The notes: a model not told the origin generated them from the sequence alone. Shown: positions 43,389 through 55,199, numbered from the stretch's first letter. The stretch is DNA of 64,000 bases from Tetracentron sinense (GCA_015143295.1 CM026568.1:15568607-15632606), one strand, 5' to 3'. Program-made: numbers and translations.

Positions 43389-44265
43389 GTCCAAGGCTTC
43401 GGCGGGATATCTTGCAAAGTGGCGTTGTTTGGTGTCCAAGGCTTCGGCGGGATCTCAATGATTGGGAGATCAGCGATCTTGCTAGGCTTTTGGAGCAGCT
43501 GTCTTCGTCTCCATTATGCCCTGAGGTTCGGGATTCAAGGTCGTGGGCTAGGAGCAACAATGGGAGGTTCTCGGTCAGGAAGTTGTTCCAGTCTTTGCAT
43601 TCCTTCCCGGGGGGCTCTTATCCTTGTAGAGTGGTGTGGAATCCTGGTATTCCATCCAAAGTGTCTTTCTTCATTTAGACAGCGTCATTGGATAAGATCC
43701 TAACTGGGGACCATCTACAACATAGAGGATGAAGTTTGGCGAATAGGTGCTTTTTATGTCGCCAGGCGGAGGAAACGACAGCTCACCTTCTCTTGCACTG
43801 TTCCATTGCGTCGGAGGTGTGGAGTTTCTTTATCTCTCGTATGGGAGTGGCATGGGTTGTTCCGTCATCTCTTAGTCATCTTATACATTGTTGGCAGTGA
43901 GATAGCGGTATGGGGGTTTGGGAGGAGATTTGGGGAGTTCTTCCTGGGGCCATTACTTGGGAACTCTGGAAGGAGAGAAACCGTCGAGTCTTTGACGACA
44001 TATCATCCATGGTGCCCGGTATGTGTGCTCGAATTAGGTGGTCAGTAATGGAGTGGATTGGGTTGTATAGGTCGAGGGAGGATATCTAGAAAATTCTATA
44101 TTAGTCATCTTTGTTGTAGGGGGGGGGTTAAGTATGTTGGTGTTGTAGCGGGCAGGGGTCGAGTTTACTAGCTTGTAAACTCGATGGCCCTTTATCTTTT
44201 TTTGTTTTATTCCTTTTCTTCCTTTTTGCTTAATAAATTTGAGGTATTGATCGAAAAAAAAATTT
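43389..44265 (+). pseudogene. LINE 3' end, 5'-truncated
   Basis: RRDLNDWEISDLARLLEQL, then WARSNNGRFSVRKLFQSL, VVWNPGIPSKVSFF, CFLCRQAEETTAHLLLHC and WELWKERNRRVFDD. This is the zf-RVT end of L1-type ORF2, with a frameshift near 43675. The 3' UTR ends GATCGAAAAAAAAA at about 44265. The same family as the elements at 52050 and 55029. The 5' junction has a 20-bp direct repeat (43389-43408 and 43434-43453). Confidence 0.82.
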
Positions 44266-44616
44266 GTACACAAAGAAAATCACAATTATAAAAAGAATGT
44301 CTTAGACCCATTGCCACAGATTAGTGAAAATATATTGATGGTTTCAATTAAGTCCCGGCGTTCAAAATATGCCAAAAGTTGTGGGTTGTGAAAAAGTTGA
44401 TTATATGGGATTTTATTTAATTCTTCAACCATGTGCTACCTTGATACTGTGGTTTCATTTTCTCAGCCATTTTCAATTTTTTTTTGGATAATCTCAACTT
44501 TCTTTTTCTTTTGCGTATCCTTCACGTCCATATGTCGTGGTGCATTAAATCTAATGATCGTTTGTGGCCTTCGCCTTTTAAATTTTTGATTCATGGTGTT
44601 TGTGATATTGTTTAAG
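44266..44616. other. End of intron 5
   Basis: No element was recognised; T-rich before the acceptor. Confidence 0.6.
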
Positions 44617-44758
44617 GGCGGACTTGGTTCCTGCATATGTACGGCTACTTCGAGATAATGAGGCTGAAGTACGTATAGCAGCTGCTGGAAAAGTAACCAA
44701 ATTTTGCCGGATTTTAACCCCAGAACTTGCAATTCAGCATATCCTTCCCTGTGTGAAG
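44617..44758 (+). CDS. PP2AA: PP2A-A, fifth coding exon (residues 278-325)
   Basis: After completing Lys it reads ADLVPAYVRLLRDNEAEVRIAAAGKVTKFCRILTPELAIQHILPCVK. 142 nt, ends phase 0 at AAG before GTATAC. The DNEAEVRIAAAGKV motif is a signature HEAT repeat of PP2A-A. The acceptor lacks a good polypyrimidine stretch, but exon identity is beyond doubt. Confidence 0.96.
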
Positions 44759-44901
44759 GTATACATGCTTATTAAAGTTCAAGGTTTCCTCTTTGTACTT
44801 AAAGTTTCTTGTTAGTTTGTATTGTTCTGATTCATCTATGGTACACTTTTTCCCTTCATCTTTCTCAAGATTTTCTTACAAAATAATACTGCCTTATATA
44901 G
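44759..44901 (+). other. PP2A-A intron 6
   Basis: 143 bp, the only short intron here besides intron 2. GTATAC...TATATAG. Confidence 0.93.
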
Positions 44902-44982
44902 GAATTGTCATCAGATTCTTCCCAGCATGTTCGCTCTGCTTTGGCTTCAGTGATAATGGGAATGGCTCCAGTCCTAGGAAAG
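44902..44982 (+). CDS. PP2AA: PP2A-A, sixth coding exon (residues 326-352)
   Basis: ELSSDSSQHVRSALASVIMGMAPVLGK, 81 nt, phase 0 at both ends, donor GTAAGA. Forms the HEAT repeat following the previous exon. Confidence 0.96.
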
Positions 44983-45460
44983 GTAAGAATCTCATACAGA
45001 GTATTTTTTAATTACTTAAGTTAAAGGAAGACACTCATAGTCAAGTCACTTTTTTTGCATTCAGTTGAAATGCATATAGCACAGGCTATAGTCATTGCCT
45101 TGAAGGGTTTGGGACACCCTCCGTTATATATATTTTTTTCTTACCCTTATCTACCTACCCCAAAACAATTGCTCACTTTAGGTCTAGTTATCTGATGGGA
45201 ATGAAGACCCAAAACCAATAGCGTTCAAGACCTATTTCCGTAAAGGGGTATCTAGAAAAGAGGTCTGAAACCCTTGGAATTTCTCATGTTGGCCCCACAT
45301 GGACCCACCTGGTTCAAATAATCCTTGGAATTTCTCATGTTGGCAACTTTTGTTGGAGAAGAGGGTTACTAATTTGAGAGAAGTCAAATTCCTCCCAAAT
45401 CAGTGACAGTTTAGTATATTTGGACAATTTTTAATTAATTATTATTTTGGGTCAATGTTT

Positions 45461-45770
45461 TCATAATCGGACCGGGCCTCGAACCGGTTAGGCAGCCAGT
45501 TCCCGGTTTTGCCGGTTCGACTTGCCCGGATGAACTGTTCTTTTATTATTAACATTATATATTTTTTTATTTTCTTCGACTGGTTCTTACAATTTTCCCA
45601 TTTTTTATGCCGGTTCTTACGATTTTTCCGGTTGAACCGGCCCATTCTTCTGGTTTTCTAATTTAGACCGATTTTTAAAATGGGACGGTTTTGGGGACCA
45701 TTTGACCTGCCGGTTCCCAGTTTTACCTGTTCAACCAACTGGTCCGGTTTTCAAATTACTGATTTGGGTA
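45461..45770. mobile_element. MITE-like element rich in CCGGTT
   Basis: The left end (AATCGGACCGGGCCTCGAAC) and right end (CCAACTGGTCCGGTTTTCAAATTACTG) form a loose inverted repeat with many AACCGG/CCGGTT motifs. No ORF. Boundaries approximate. Confidence 0.5.
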
Positions 45771-46049
45771 TTATGTTAGGAATTACATGACTTTGAGTTT
45801 ACTAGTTGACTATTGTCTTAATTCATTGCTAAATTAAGAGTTTTGCTGTTTCATTAGTCTTACTTTACTTCCAAGTTAAGCTTAGAGTCTAATCAAGGTT
45901 GAAAGACTATTCCCTTCCCTTATGCATACGCACGTACTCTTAGAGAGTGAGCTTTTCGGCAATTGAAGAACATACAATAGACTTTTATGTCTTTTGCTTG
46001 TCAGTGCTGAATCTACTGTGAGGGTATTAAATCCTTCTATATCTCCGGG

Positions 46050-47644
46050 CATAGTAATGAAGTTTCGGGTTCGGGAATTATTTTGGCGGGGGTTAAGTTC
46101 GAAAAAATGGCAAAAATCGAAAATTTGGGATAAGTTCGCGGAAAGAAAAAATATAAAAAAAGGAACGTGATACCAACTAATCCATCTCCCAATTTGGATG
46201 GATTGACATCTCTTACTATTTTAGACATTTATCGTAATTCCTAAAAAAATAAGCACTATGTAAACAAACAAACTCAAGGAGAAATTACATAAGGCTTAAT
46301 CAAGCCTTATGTAACTTAAACCGATCAAACAAAAAAGAAGCCTTATGTAACTTTAAAAAAAAAAAGAATCTATATTACATGTTTGTATATGCAAATCAGA
46401 TTACATAAGCAATTCAAAAAAGTATACAATCGGGAAAATAACAATCTGAATTGTTAAAATCAGAAAAGCAATATTTGAATGTATTTATTTATAACAAAAC
46501 ATAGTTATTTAGCACAATATAGAAATAGCTCAGAATAATAGCACAAATCATGTTTTTCTCTCAATTCAGTCGAAATTCAACAGACTAACCAGCGTGTAAA
46601 ATCATCTTCTTTCTTTTAGTTCAATGATTGATAATATATATTATAAAACATTTTTTTCTAAAAGTTAGGGGGCGAGTTGCCTCCTTGCCTTATGGCTATG
46701 CTATGCCAGATAATTAAATAATATAGTATAAAATATATATATATTTTTTTACAAAAGTTTAAGGTTGCTGGCTCCGCCCTTTCAAGGATATGGAAGACCA
46801 GTTCACGGGTTGACAGGTGCTCGGATCATTTAACCGCCTTTAAAAGTAAAAGCAGATGGGTAAAAGCAATACACTTGTCAAATAGAGCTAGTGTCTATGG
46901 AAGCCAGCGTCTAATGCTAGCATTTTCCCTGATCTGATACCCAATGAGTGAAACAACAAAACCTCAATTCTTCACATGTGAATTGTTTATTTATGGAGGA
47001 AGTTCTGTTCGAGAATGGACTCATTAAGGAACTTGATCGAATTCTGGAATCTATCTTATTCATCATCAGTGGATGGGGGAAAAGCCCACGGATAAGGATA
47101 GATGGAAGTAATCACAGCTCATACTATGACAGACTTGGAAAGTACGCAATACAATTATATTCAACAACATAAGCAACAATGGGGAGACCTTATGGTCCTT
47201 GGTCCAAAAATGTAGATGAGTACCCTAAAAAACACCTTGAACTTCAATCAAATGGAATCAAAACCCTAAAAAAACCTATTAAAATGAAGATTTCTTCTTC
47301 TTCTCCTCTCAGTTGGCGACTTCGGTCAAATGAGGATTTCTTAGTGTGAAATAAGTCTCAATTAATTGATAATAACCTTTTGCTAATAAAAAATCTATTT
47401 TGCCATCATTCTTATTTCCGAATTCCGAATAAGCTTGAACGAATAATTTGTTAGAAATTCCCATTCGAGATAAGTTCGGCAAAGTTCTGAATAATTCTTC
47501 AGTTTGTAAAAAAAGCGTCGTTTTAAACTTTATCCCTTAATAATTCATCAGTTTGTAAAAAAAGCGTCGTTTTAAACTTTATCCCTTAAAAAAATGAATA
47601 GTTCGGGAACAATTCTGTAATTATTCGAGAACTTTGTTACTATG
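46050..47644. mobile_element. Non-autonomous hAT element
   Basis: 1595 bp with ends CATAGTAATGAAGTT and (reverse complement) CATAGTAACAAAGTT. The flanking 8-mers TCTCCGGG and TATCCGTG match at 6 of 8. No transposase ORF. A 54-bp direct repeat (TAATTC.TCAGTTTGTAAAAA) lies at about 47495-47590. Confidence 0.72.
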
Positions 47645-48195
47645 TATCCGTGAGATCTTTGCGATTAATTCAAGGGTGTGGACTCGTCCAATGCTTTTCC
47701 ATCAACTCTACAAATGTATTTATCATTTTGTTCCCCATTAATTTTGGATCATCATAGTAGTTTCACTATTGATTTTCTGTTTTTTCGGATTACCCTAGAG
47801 AACACCTATATATATATTTCTTTCACCAATTTGAAACCCTTATCCAAAATCCTAGTTGTACGAACTCTAGTATGGTTCCCTAATTTTTATTTTGGTTCAG
47901 TGGTTCCCTAATATTTTCATATCAGTGTTTGTATCTCTAGTATACTTTAGATGAAGATTGAAGTTTCTTTTTGAATTCTCCTTTAAACATTGAAACCCTA
48001 AAATTTCAGATATACTGTTTGGGGTATGATTACATTCAAATTCAATTCCTTGCATTAGGGAATTCTTCTTAGGTCTGAATATATTCTTTAGGGTTTATAA
48101 TATCCCTTGAAAGACCCTAATTATTATTTGAAGAGCCCTAAAAGGCCATATCGGAATTCATTTAAATTTCTGACATACTCCTACCTTCCATGGGC

Positions 48196-48553
48196 CATAG
48201 TTACCAAGTCGGGGTTCGGGAATTATTTGTCTAGGGAAAATTTTGAAACAAATCGGGGAAATTCGGAAATAAATCAGGAAAATTTCGGGTAAGAAATGAA
48301 AAAATATATAATAAGATTACTAATTATGAAAATTATAAACAAATATATTTTATATATTAGATATTTCTTTGGGACTTTTTCAAAAAGTTGGAATAATTCA
48401 TGGTTAATTAGTGAAATTCGCGATTTTTTTTTTGAAAAAGTCACTATTTTTTTCCAAAACTCGTAAATATTTCAGGAATTAATCGTTCGATGGATGAAAA
48501 AGCCGGGTATTATTCAACATTTTTTGAGAAAAATGGAGAACTTGGTAACTATG
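48196..48553. mobile_element. hAT-type MITE
   Basis: 358 bp with terminal repeat CATAGTTACCAAGT at both ends and target duplications CCATGGGC and CCGTGGGC (7 of 8). AT-rich interior, no ORF. Confidence 0.82.
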
Positions 48554-48576
48554 CCGTGGGCTACATGTGTTTGGGT

Positions 48577-49615
48577 ATTAGTATCAAAGCGTAAGGTAGA
48601 GCAGTTGAGTTTCTTCCATCCTGACTAAAAGTTTTTTTTTTTTTGTTATCGCAGTTGATTCATTAATCGACAACGAAATGATTTACTTGAACAAATTGAG
48701 GAAAAAATTATTATCTGCATGACCGGGTCACTCATATTGATACTTGGGTTAGCTGTATTGAGGATGGGTGAAAATTACCAGGAAGCTGGGAATCATACCA
48801 TGGCTGAAATTCCTATCCAAGATTCACCCAAAATGTAGATGAAAGTGCTGTAGGTACCACATGGCGACCTAACCATAGTATTAATCAGGGACTGATGAGA
48901 TTTCCTATCAGACCAACTAGTCCTAGAGTCTCCGTCCATAATCCATATTATGATGGAGCATGCTAGATATGAGGAACCATTGGCTGACGACCTTACGAAG
49001 AATGTGAGATTAGATGTGCCTAATTTCATTAGGAAATTGAATATGAATGCCTTCTCTGATTCATTGACTGCCATGGAAGAATATTTCGATTGGTATAGCA
49101 TGTCTGAGGATTGTAACATACAAATACGATTGCCGAAGACTATTATTTCAGATTGAGATGTCAAATTTGTGTGTTGTTTCTGGAAGACCCTTTGGCATCT
49201 CATGAACATGACGCTAAAATTCTCAAGCGCGTATCACCACAGACTGACAAACAAACATAAGTTGTTAACAAAAGTCAGAAAATTTATTGAGAAAATCTTA
49301 TAGCACAAAGAGTGCAATCGTGGGATTTGACTCTACCTACAGTGAAATTTTCTACAATGGTATAGTGACCAAGTCTATAGGTAGGTCACCGTTTGAAGTT
49401 GTGACAGGTCTCAAGCCAAGACAGCCAGTTGACCTTGTAGACATACTGGTGGTTAGAAGTTCTTGGTCAAATTGGAAGGTTAACCACTGTAAAAACTACA
49501 TGGATAATTGCAGTTAATTTTTCAGAATCTAGTTCCTGATCTTTACGACTTACGAGAGAGATTTGGATCTTAACTTGTCGAAGTCGAGTTTTAATTCTGG
49601 CCGGGGAGGATTAAT
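48577..49615 (+). pseudogene. Gypsy internal remnant, Gag joined to integrase
   Basis: The + strand reads Gag-like LADDLTKNVRLDVPNFIRKL and AMEEYFDWYSMSEDC, then passes directly into integrase text (LPKTIISD.DVKF, FWKTLWHLM, LKFSSAYH, later SIGRSPFEVVTGLKPRQPVDL). Protease, RT and RNase H are missing. Stops and frameshifts throughout. Confidence 0.72.
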
Positions 49616-49859
49616 GTGGGAATCAAAACCTGAAACCAGTAGAGGGTTCAAGACCTATTTCTGATAATATTATGTGGGGTAATTTTACATACAAATTCAA
49701 TTGCCTACATTAGGGAATTCTTCTTAGCGCCGAATTTATATTTTAGGGTTTTATAGTGTCCTCATTGAAAAATCCTATTTAGTATTTCAGAATTCCTAGA
49801 AGACCATATCCAAATTCATTTAAATTACACCCCTAGCTCACTAGCTGCACTGGGTTACA

Positions 49860-50850
49860 TCACTGTTCCTTGTTTCATTACACCTGAAGTACATTATGGA
49901 GTAGAGATTTCTTATCTGGTTACCTTTGGTTTCGTTTCAAATTCTAGATTCTCAGTTGGGGGTTAATTTTAATAAGTCTTGAGAAATTCTCCGACAACCC
50001 GTTCAGAACTCACTATTTGTAGTGCATGTGCATCAGGGTTGCAAGTTTGATTGTGGCTGCCTGCTTCCTTATCATTCTTTATAGGCATTAATCGGCTTTC
50101 CCCTTGTTCTGGAAGTTTTTCTTGTATCTAGCCTTTACATCTCATTCCACTCTGCTGATTATCTAATGATTCAACGCCATAGTTGATTGCTATTCCTGAA
50201 CATCTTTGAGCTGATAAGCATTTCCTAGAAGAAAATTATGTGGGGAACGTTTAAATATGTTTGAATGTTGTTAAAGGCTCTTTGATTTTCTGTTATTTAA
50301 ACTTGACCTTTACACCATTGTTTGGCTGCACATTGTGATATCCTATTACTCATATCAGCGGACTCTGCAGTCATTTTGCATTGGTTATATTGACCATATG
50401 ATTTTCACTTTGTTTGAGTCAGTGACAATTAGGGCATTAAAACTATTATTGTCTATGAATGTGTAATAACATATGCAAATAAAAAAAATTTCATGCTTGT
50501 AGGTAATGCTTCCGTCTTGCGATTAGTTGCCTGGATTTTTATGTTTGAATTTCTTCATTATTTCATGTCTTTATTGTTTTAATATTATTACGATAGAGAT
50601 TTTCCTCCGCAGATATTGCATTCATAAGTTCACTCTAATGTCTTGCATCTTGTACGGAATATCAGCACACATATTAAGTTCGTTCTTTGTTGCTTATCTG
50701 AAGAAATGTAATCTGTAGCACATGTTTGTTGGACTGCTGCCATTTTAGATGTTCAAGCCTTCCAGTTTTTTTGACATACTAAAAATGCATTTTTGTTGAT
50801 CTTTCCTTGCGTGCAACTGACTTTCTAACTTCGGTGTCTTGCTAATGCAG
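49860..50850. other. Intron 7, right part
   Basis: T-rich intronic sequence without recognised repeats. It may be ancestral intron. Confidence 0.5.
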
Positions 50851-50955
50851 GATGCAACAATTGAGCAGCTTCTTCCAATTTTTCTTTCCCTTCTTAAAGA
50901 TGAATTCCCGGATGTCCGACTCAATATTATTAGCAAGCTTGATCAAGTGAATCAG
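50851..50955 (+). CDS. PP2AA: PP2A-A, seventh coding exon (residues 353-387)
   Basis: DATIEQLLPIFLSLLKDEFPDVRLNIISKLDQVNQ, 105 nt, phase 0 at both ends, donor GTTTGT. This is the central HEAT repeat near the middle of the scaffold. In relatives the next residues begin VIGIDLLSQSLLP; no such exon was found between here and 64000, so about 200 C-terminal residues, including the catalytic-subunit-binding repeats 11-15, lie beyond the window. Confidence 0.96.
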
Positions 50956-51090
50956 GTTTGTAAGATTTTCCATGAGCCCCGCCTCAGTCTTTATGTTTTT
51001 ATATGTTCCACACTTCCTGTTGGACATCGACACATCTAATTTTTCTGTTGGAATCCCCCCCCAAAAAAAATAAAATTAACTATATTAAAA

Positions 51091-52049
51091 TCATAGTTAC
51101 TAGAGCGAGAAGCAAAAATGAGAAACGAAGTAAAAGTGAGAAGTGGGAGGTGAGGCCAAAATAATCATTGGGAAACGAGAAGCGAGGAATGAGATATTGC
51201 TACCTCTGGGTTATATTAGTATGGGCAGCCGTACCTTAGATCTTGCTTTATAGATATATGTGTAGAGAACTAGACACCTTGCAATCCAACGATACTTGCT
51301 CAGAGTCTACACCCTAGGCTGTAGAGTGGGGTCTATACGATCACATTCCACATACATACCCATCTTGACCACTGAATTGGACAATACGAAAGCGATTTTC
51401 TTGGGAAGTGAACCTGTGAAGTGAGCTTCTTGGGAAGCGATCAGTAGGTTTGCTAGGGTTTGATGGAAAGAGAAGTAGAAGAGGAGAGAAATTGGGAAAA
51501 AGAGGAACTAATCGTATCCTCCTTTCTTTGGTCCTTAGATTAACTAGGAAACTATCACAAGGGTGGGCCATAGGCTCATACAAGAGAAGACATAAAAATA
51601 AGAGGGCAATAAAGGCCCATTACATTATACCAACATGATCTTCCTACCTTTTCACAGCTTCCCTGGAACTATTTATTAAAAAAAATGAAAAACAAAACAA
51701 TAGATGGTTCCCTAGAAGGGGAGGTTACAAAATTGACATATGATCCAAGATAGTTGAAGTGTCCTTAACAACTTCTATATTGGCAAGCCTATCAGCCAAA
51801 GTATTTTTTCTCCTTGTGGAAATGGAAAATGTGAATTTTGGTTATTTTTTTCATCAGGAAATCAAGCAGAAAATCTCCAGGGAATATTAATGTCATTTTT
51901 CATCAATCTGATTTTTCTTTTGACTACGATTCTTAGAATAAAATTGATGTCAACCTTAGTTTTACTTCTATCTATTTATTACTATCATAATTATTATCCG
52001 TGTGTTCGTCTCATAGCTAATAGTATTTAGCCTCACTTTGTTTGTGCTG
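51091..52049. other. hAT-like left terminus and unclassified sequence
   Basis: CATAGTTACTAGAGCGAGAAGC at 51091 is the start motif of a hAT-like repeat (its reverse complement also appears at 35540-35562). No matching right end was found. ORFs at 51341-51638 oppose each other and match nothing known. Confidence 0.4.
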
Positions 52050-53850
52050 TTAGTCTTGTTTTTGAATTATGAGTTCTATTTTTAGCCTCACTTTGTCAAA
52101 CACCCTTCTATTTCTCTCTCCACACCCCAGCAAACTGCCCCTGGGAGCATCTCCCACAGAGCTAGCCCACTGACGTCCGAATCCATCAAGTGCCAACTGG
52201 AGATTAAGTCCTTGAAACTGGCGGGAAACACCCATTGAACCCCCAAACAGGATAGAAGTAGTCCTCAAATCCTGCTAACTAGAGGCAACAAACAAGCAAA
52301 TGGTTAATCGATTTTTCTTATGGGTTAAGCAAAGAGAACAAATGTTGGCAAGACTCCATCCTATGCTCTTTTAAGTTATCTAAAGTGAGAATTTTGTCAG
52401 TGAAAGCTGTCCAGATGAAAGATGCCACCTTTGAGGGGAGTCAAGGATTCCAAACGACTCTGTGCGTGGAGGGTGGGTGAGTACTGCTAAACGAATAGAA
52501 AAACGATCTCACGGTGATGATGCCTTTGATTCCTTGAGCCAGATTCTTCTATCCTTGACTAAGGGGATGGGCTGACAGCCTGACATTGGTAGAGATGTGA
52601 CAAAAAAACAGAAAATTCATCAAGTTCCCAGCCATTCAAACCCCTTCTTAGCAGATTGAAGGGGAGTCCTGTAGAGCTAGCCATCTCATTTTGGATGAGC
52701 TCGAGAAAGAGAGTGCATACATCCAACCACCATCCGTGGAATGCAAGAGTGGGTCCTTTTGGCATTTGAGTCGGGCTTCTCCTACTCAGTTCATGAACCA
52801 GGTCATTGTCAGCTTGATTGACGATGAGACCACCATCACAGAGCTCCACTTTTCCGCAGGTGGAATGACTACGGATACTCTTATGCGCTAGATGCCTCCC
52901 ATCAGTTCAGTGGAACAGAATTGGGGGGGGGGGGGGACAATTTTTGGGTCTTGATTGCCCTATGTTAGTATGTCCTTTCATGAGTATTTACCTTATGTTT
53001 GAGGATGTGCGTGAATGGATCTGAGTTGGTTGATGTGGCTTCCTTGATGCTCAAGTTTAACCAACAATAGCTGGGTTAAGACTATTTGGAGGCTTTTCCA
53101 TCTTCACTCTATTCCAGCTGGGATCATCACTGATTGTGATCGGTTGTTATTGTAGAACTCAGCCAGCTTGATGAATGCACCAAATGAATTTTTCTCTCTT
53201 GAAAAGGACCAAGGGCTTACCCTGAATGGACAACTTTCCGATAACCCCTTCTTTTGTATTGGATGATTGGACTTTGGCAAGATTTTTTCAGAAACCATCA
53301 GAGAATATGCATCTTTACAATACGAATGATTGAAAGCCCTTGCTTCCCTCAACTATCCTTAGAGGGCCATTCAAGTATTTTCTTAGTTCAAAAGGTTTGG
53401 ATTCAATGTATAAGTATCGCGTTTCCATAGAGAAGATTAAATATTCCGTCTAAGATGGGGAGAGCGAAGAATCTACTGGTAAGATTCGTTTTGGATGATG
53501 AACAAATCTAATGAAGTCGACCTCCTCCCTAGAACCTATCCCTCTTGAGATCAGATCAAGTGATAACGTCCACTAGATGTTGTTCACAATCCATTCTCGC
53601 AGGCAGCTCACGTTGGAATCTCGGCTTCCTTTGGGACTGTAAGATTTTATTAATGTCTGGATGGAAAAACTTGAAGAGAATATTCTTACCAACAGACAAA
53701 GAAAGGAAACGAGAGAGAATTATCGGTTGGAGGCTTTGAGATGAAAATGGAGCAAAGACTTAGAGAGCTAGGAGGGGCGCTTCAGGAATTTTTCGAGAAT
53801 GAGAGGAATAGCGGAATAGGGTTTCACTAGAGACCAGAGACTCAGAGACT
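52050..53850 (-). pseudogene. Internally deleted LINE
   Basis: Reading leftward: ORF1 N-terminus remnant (53104-53352), ORF1 DUF4283-like core joined to the ORF2 3' zinc-finger region within one open frame (52559-52849), then a zf-RVT/RNRR end (about 52050-52270). EN and RT are absent. The junction is described under findings. Confidence 0.65.
52559..52849 (-). pseudogene. LINE ORF1-ORF2 fusion ORF
   Basis: 96 codons. The first part (NQADNDLVHELSRRSPTQMP, FHGWWLDVCTLFLELIQNEM, STGLPFNLL) resembles ORF1 of the intact LINE at 60769-61422 (FYNWWPEANALSFTELSKSRW, LQGLPFHLW). The last part (RRGLNGWELDEFSVFLSHL) resembles its ORF2 end (RRDLNDWEIGDMQRFLDRL). Confidence 0.65.
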
Positions 53851-55021
53851 GAGAGAGCCTAGAGGGGTGCCTTGGGTTTTTCATTTGGAAAAAAATATAT
53901 TGTGTTTATTTTGCTTTGTTTTAATTAATTTAATTTTAAACTTAATTCTTATTATCTATTATGAATATTTACGTTCTTTATAGTCCATTATATATTTTCA
54001 ACTTTATATCACACACACACACACATATATATATGTAGGGTTAGGTTTATTTCAGAATCCCTAGCTCAAACCCAACCCCAAGGTAAGGTTGGGTTGGAAT
54101 TTCCCAGCCATAGACCAACCCAAAGTATGAAAAGCCTAGTCCAACCCAGCCCTAGGTCAGGTTCGGGTTAGCCCAAACCCAAGTAGCACCCCTAGCAATA
54201 ACCTTGGGGCAATGTCCTTGGTTTTCGTACCCAAGGGAATGAGGAAAATCATCCTTCAAAACAAGAAGGGATCAACATTCTAATGAAATAATCAGGATTC
54301 GGCAATAGAAAGCTCAATCAACTGAACAAACTTCAAAATTTCACAACATTCTAATGAAATAATCAGGATTTAGCAATAGAAAGCTCAATCAACCGAACAA
54401 ACTTCAGAATTTCATTAATTTAAAACATCTCTGAAATAAAAAAAAGGCTTGTTCTTGCACACATACTTATTAGGGGGTGGAGATGGCCTTCCAGCCCTTT
54501 TATACTTATAATAGGAATCTTAAGTCTTAACTAATAATGGTAACTAAAGAAAGACTTTTAAATGAACCCAAACACTAGTTAGACTCTAAATATTCAATTC
54601 AAAAAGTTACTATAAGTAGTAATCCAAAAATTTCCAATAATAGTAAATTATAAAGGACTCTCAACTGAGTTAGGACTACTTTTAACTTTAACAACTACTA
54701 AAATGCTCCCAAGACAACTCATAAAGAAATAACTAAAACTAGATTAAAAAACAAGTACAACTAGGGTAACTAAAATTTACAGAACTGCCACTGGTTTGGG
54801 AGTAATCAGATTTCTCTCAAACTAAGAGGATCTTGAGAAGCTACTTTAGCCGTCCCTCAGGGGTTTCAATACCCTTTCATGCAGCTCGGGTAGAACAAGG
54901 TGGGTTCAGGTCGGGCCCACACAAAAAACTCTCTCCAAACCCAATTCACATGGGCTGAATATGTAACTGTGGTTTTGGCCTTTGTAAAAGCCAACCATAG
55001 GCCATTGATTAAGCCCAGGTC
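53851..55021. other. AT-rich intronic sequence with repeats
   Basis: An AC/AT microsatellite lies at 54008-54036. A MITE-like block with GGGTTGG/CCAACCC arms lies at about 54040-54190. A tandem pair of 72-bp units lies at 54273-54416. A possible LTR scrap lies at 54440-54880. No gene. Confidence 0.5.
54273..54416 (+). repeat. Tandem duplication, 72-bp unit x2
   Basis: Units start AACATTCTAATGAAATAATC at 54273 and 54345 and differ at a few bases. Confidence 0.88.
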
Positions 55022-55199
55022 ACTTGAGTTTTTTTGATCGGTAAATTGGATATATAATATAAAGGATGTAACCAGTTTACAGAGATGTAAACTAAAACAA
55101 GGAAGAAAAAGATATAGAGCTAAAGGAAAGACTGAATAGAAGCACAAAATAACACAAAAATCCACCAACAGCTCCTTAGGGGTGCAAGGTGTCCCTCAC

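Larger units (their letters stand above)
38595..44616 (+). other. PP2A-A intron 5
   Basis: 6022 bp. Holds a LINE RNase H fragment, an LTR with a palindrome array, a truncated copia element, a gypsy protease scrap and a LINE 3' end. The acceptor is weak (ATTGTTTAAG, ends 44616), but the frame and protein continuity are exact. Confidence 0.88.
45193..49859 (+). mobile_element. Degenerate Ty3/gypsy element with invaded LTR
   Basis: The left LTR begins TGATGGGAATGAAGACC (45193) and ends near 48576. The right LTR begins TGTGGGAATCAAAACC (49616) and ends near 49859. They share GTTCAAGACCTATTTC and a second block (48020-48180 versus 49685-49830: AATTCAATT, TTAGGGAATTCTTCTTAG, CATTTAAATT). A TATCAAAGC primer-site-like motif follows the left LTR. 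The left LTR is expanded by three insertions; the right one has lost its middle. The internal region is only about 1 kb. Confidence 0.65.
44983..50850 (+). other. PP2A-A intron 7
   Basis: 5868 bp, mostly a degenerate gypsy element (45193-49859) carrying hAT insertions. 49860-50850 shows no recognised element. The acceptor GCTAATGCAG ends at 50850. Confidence 0.88.

Noticed and set aside
48793..49209. 138-codon minus-strand ORF
   Set aside because: The opposite strand reads recognisable Gag and integrase text, so this is the antisense shadow.
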